A stretch of DNA of 13,112 nt from assembly GCA_035547895.1 (NCBI GenBank), contig DASZTT010000092.1, positions 1-13,112 of the forward strand. Direction: 5' to 3'. This DNA is from 66-474 sp035547895 (GTDB taxonomy: Bacteria; Pseudomonadota; Gammaproteobacteria; Xanthomonadales; Rhodanobacteraceae). A program made the position numbers and the translations under genes. Under the pieces are notes generated by a model that was given only the letters and a program-made list of their open reading frames with translations, searched no databases and had not been told where the DNA came from. How positions within the stretch are numbered: the stretch's first letter is position 1; every line of letters starts with the position of its first letter. This document shows positions 12,465 through 13,112 of this stretch, one piece after another.

Positions 12465-13112
12465 ATGCGCACGTCGATTTGCAGGTGCACAGCGTTCGGG
12501 CTGGCCGCGCTTGTCGCGGGCTGCAGCCGCTACACGCCGCCGCCGCCCGCGCCGGACGCCGGCTGGGCGTACTACGGGGGCGATGCCGGCGGTGCCCGTT
12601 ACTCTCCGGCCGCACAGATCACGCCCGCGAACGTGAAGCACCTGCAAGTCGCCTGGACCTTCCGCAGCGGCGAGGATGGCGCGGGCTTCCCCGGCGACGA
12701 GTGGACGAGCCACATGACGTGGGAAGCGACTCCGATCCTGCATGACGGCACGCTTTATTTCACCACCAGCACGACCAACGTGGTGGCGGTGGACGCGACC
12801 ACCGGCAAACTGCGCTGGCGCCACGACTCGCACGTGCCGAAACTCTGGTACTCGGATGCGGCCTCGCGCGGCGTCACGTTGTGGGTCGATCCGCAATCCG
12901 CACCAGACGCGCCGTGCCACGCGCGCATCTTCGCGCCGACGCTCGACAGCCGCCTGCTGGCGCTGGACGCGAAGACCGGCAAGCTGTGCGAAGACTTCGC
13001 CGATCACGGCGTGCTGGACCTGTCGCACGGCATCCATTCCACCTACAAACCCGGCGACCGGTTTCGCAACTACCTCGTCACTTCGCCACCGGTGATCCTT
13101 GATGGCAAGGTG
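12465..13112 (+). CDS. PQQ-dependent dehydrogenase lipoprotein (glucose dehydrogenase type), 3' end outside window
   Basis: 216 codons are open to the last base, so the gene continues to the right; family members are roughly 600-800 residues. Residues 1-20 are a lipoprotein signal with VAGC and lipidated Cys20, then a Pro-rich linker (24-30). The quinoprotein propeller begins with WAYYGGDAGGARYSPAAQI (34-52), TPANVKHLQVAWTFRSGE (53-70) and TWEATPILHDGTLYF (85-99). Tryptophan-docking-type blades follow: VVAVDATTGKLRW at 106-118, ASRGVTLW at 133-140, and LLALDAKTGKLC at 164-175. The SRGV segment and the overall order fit the glucose/quinate dehydrogenase branch, but without its N-terminal five-helix membrane domain. 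It would oxidise a sugar or alcohol in the periplasm and pass electrons to quinone or cytochrome. GGGGA at 12454-12458 is the ribosome site, 6 nt before the ATG. Confidence 0.88.
   Translation, partial: MRTSICRCTAFGLAALVAGCSRYTPPPPAPDAGWAYYGGDAGGARYSPAAQITPANVKHLQVAWTFRSGEDGAGFPGDEWTSHMTWEATPILHDGTLYFTTSTTNVVAVDATTGKLRWRHDSHVPKLWYSDAASRGVTLWVDPQSAPDAPCHARIFAPTLDSRLLALDAKTGKLCEDFADHGVLDLSHGIHSTYKPGDRFRNYLVTSPPVILDGKV

Noticed and set aside
11429..12490. Minus-strand 353-codon open frame opposite the LytTR gene
   Set aside because: The plus strand encodes a coherent membrane plus LytTR protein; the antisense is Arg/Gln/His-rich without motifs.

Overview
The window is about 13 kb of dense, high-GC bacterial chromosome with no mobile element, CRISPR array, tRNA or rRNA that I can see. 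Gene content and style (YtrA-type GntR/ABC operon followed by lipoproteins, small cytochromes c, phhB, a membrane LytTR regulator, a PQQ dehydrogenase lipoprotein) suggest a gammaproteobacterium of the Lysobacterales/Xanthomonadales, perhaps Rhodanobacteraceae. That placement is inference from content, not a search result.

Layout. (1) 1-1691: a hydrophobic membrane protein runs off the left edge on the minus strand. Divergent from it is a PadR repressor followed by a HAAS/sensor-type membrane protein whose membrane module is duplicated. (2) 1781-2845: two tandem small monoheme cytochromes c and a pterin-4a-carbinolamine dehydratase (phhB), closely spaced. (3) 2945-3709: a bidirectional terminator and a periplasmic FKBP-type prolyl isomerase on the minus strand. 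(4) 3957-8605: the most interesting block. A strong sigma70-like promoter overlaps an 11+11 bp inverted repeat and drives a small secreted or membrane peptide, a YtrA-subfamily GntR repressor, an ABC ATPase, an ABC-2 permease and three tandem lipoprotein paralogues resembling the YggN/DUF2884 family. The third lipoprotein is split by a one-base frameshift. The block ends in a strong bidirectional hairpin terminator. (5) 8627-11468: fumC (minus) and purB (plus), divergent, with closely packed candidate promoters. (6) 11477-13112: a membrane-anchored LytTR DNA-binding protein 8 nt after purB, then a short gap with a 20-bp-period direct repeat, then the start of a PQQ-dependent glucose-dehydrogenase-type lipoprotein that runs off the right edge.

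How the genes may work together. The region 4 operon reads as a self-regulated envelope module: a repressor senses a signal, and an ABC pump or release system acts with a set of duplicated periplasmic lipoproteins that share a conserved cysteine pair. The PadR/HAAS pair is a classic repressor plus membrane partner. The cytochromes feed or accept electrons in the periplasm. fumC and purB are housekeeping genes of the same lyase superfamily. The best candidates for something under-described are the ABC plus triple-lipoprotein module with its small leader peptide, and the frameshifted third copy.
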